Shown here one piece after another: positions 63,815-64,000 of a stretch of 64,000 bases of DNA. The notes beneath the pieces were generated by a model. That model saw nothing but the letters and a program-made list of their open reading frames with translations, had not been told where the DNA came from and did no database searches. Every line of letters begins with the position of its first letter. Positions within the stretch are counted from its first letter, which is position 1. The stretch is from Bacteroidia bacterium (GTDB taxonomy: Bacteria; Bacteroidota; Bacteroidia; Cytophagales; Cyclobacteriaceae), in the NCBI GenBank assembly GCA_030432655.1, contig JAUILA010000023.1, positions 30,501 through 94,500 of the forward strand, written 5' to 3'. The position numbers were made by a program, and so were the translations under genes.

Positions 63815-64000
63815 TTACTTATAAATCGGATTCAGTGTGTATCGTTGTCGATGCCTCATATCCCGATGGAAGCTTCGGTCTGGTCGGATCGCAATGATTG
63901 AGCGCTTTATTTTATTCAGCAGCTCCTCGAGAATTTGGTTGGCTTTTTCCCACCATAAAAACTCGGTGATTACTTCTCTGAAGTAGCGATACGCATTTTT
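63815..64000 (-). CDS. C-terminal fragment of unidentified protein, possibly a transposase (cut by window end)
   Basis: A 61-codon open frame on the minus strand runs from the window edge to a TAA at 63815-63817 with no stop before it, so the start lies beyond 64000. The product is basic and ends in a short Arg/His-rich tail: FLWWEKANQILEELLNKI, IAIRPDRSFHRD, RHRQRY. RPDR-x-x-x-R near the C-terminus recalls the ends of IS4-type transposases, but this is a weak resemblance. Confidence 0.4.
   Translation of the reverse strand, partial: KNAYRYFREVITEFLWWEKANQILEELLNKIKRSIIAIRPDRSFHRDMRHRQRYTLNPIYK

Overview
This window is chromosomal DNA from a Bacteroidota bacterium, most likely of the Cytophagales/Cyclobacteriaceae kind. 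The evidence is a SusC/SusD pair, several Por-secretion (T9SS) C-terminal sorting domains, many Bacteroidota-style lipoproteins, start codons without clear Shine-Dalgarno sequences, and rhamnose genes of the RhaI/RhaEW type. It encodes about 45 protein genes and one tRNA. No rRNA, CRISPR array, prophage or complete insertion sequence was seen.

Layout. (1) 1-12.5 kb is housekeeping and accessory genes: the end of a T9SS-exported protein, a HAD phosphatase and site-2 protease pair, an erythromycin-esterase-like protein with a DUF1835 protein, an SDR and an aldo/keto reductase, a secreted amidohydrolase, and a tightly coupled set of PadR regulator, MacB/FtsX-type permease and secreted GATase-like protein. 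(2) 12.5-43.5 kb is a large polysaccharide utilisation locus (PUL) whose enzymes fit glucuronoarabinoxylan. Its minus-strand arm is TIG-domain surface lipoprotein, VCBS/UnbV-vanadium haloperoxidase-like fusion, GH10, GH115, SusC, SusD, GH10-T9SS, GH2, GH30. Its plus-strand arm is VCBS/UnbV lipoprotein, GH43, GH43, GH43, GH51. (3) 43.5-46.9 kb holds a YdeI/DUF1801 protein, a TlpA-like lipoprotein, an AraC regulator and a retropepsin-like protease. (4) 46.9-55.4 kb is an L-rhamnose catabolic operon (rhaEW, rhaI, rhaB, an FMN-dependent lactate-oxidase-like gene, an NCS1-type permease) with a divergent GntR regulator. (5) 55.5-64 kb is mixed: serine hydrolase, phytanoyl-CoA dioxygenase-like protein, a second erythromycin-esterase-like protein, a CAT-anticodon tRNA with a strong terminator, GNAT and DUF1801 proteins, two tandem PPK2 kinases, a beta-propeller lipoprotein, a palindromic repeat cluster, and an unidentified ORF cut by the window end.

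How the parts work together. In the PUL, GH10, GH30 and GH115 would cut and de-glucuronidate xylan at or outside the surface, SusC/SusD would import oligosaccharides, and the GH43 set, GH51 and GH2 would finish debranching and release xylose and arabinose. The arms appear to share a regulator: a LacI-type palindrome with core CAATCGATTG lies before susC, before the TIG lipoprotein gene and just before the VCBS gene, yet the window holds no LacI-family gene. The rhamnose operon encodes the full route from L-rhamnose to DHAP plus pyruvate (isomerase, kinase, aldolase fused to lactaldehyde dehydrogenase, lactate oxidation).

The least expected observations are the haloperoxidase fusion inside a xylan PUL, the shared operator, and a strongly over-represented octamer (GGAGAATG) found on both strands.
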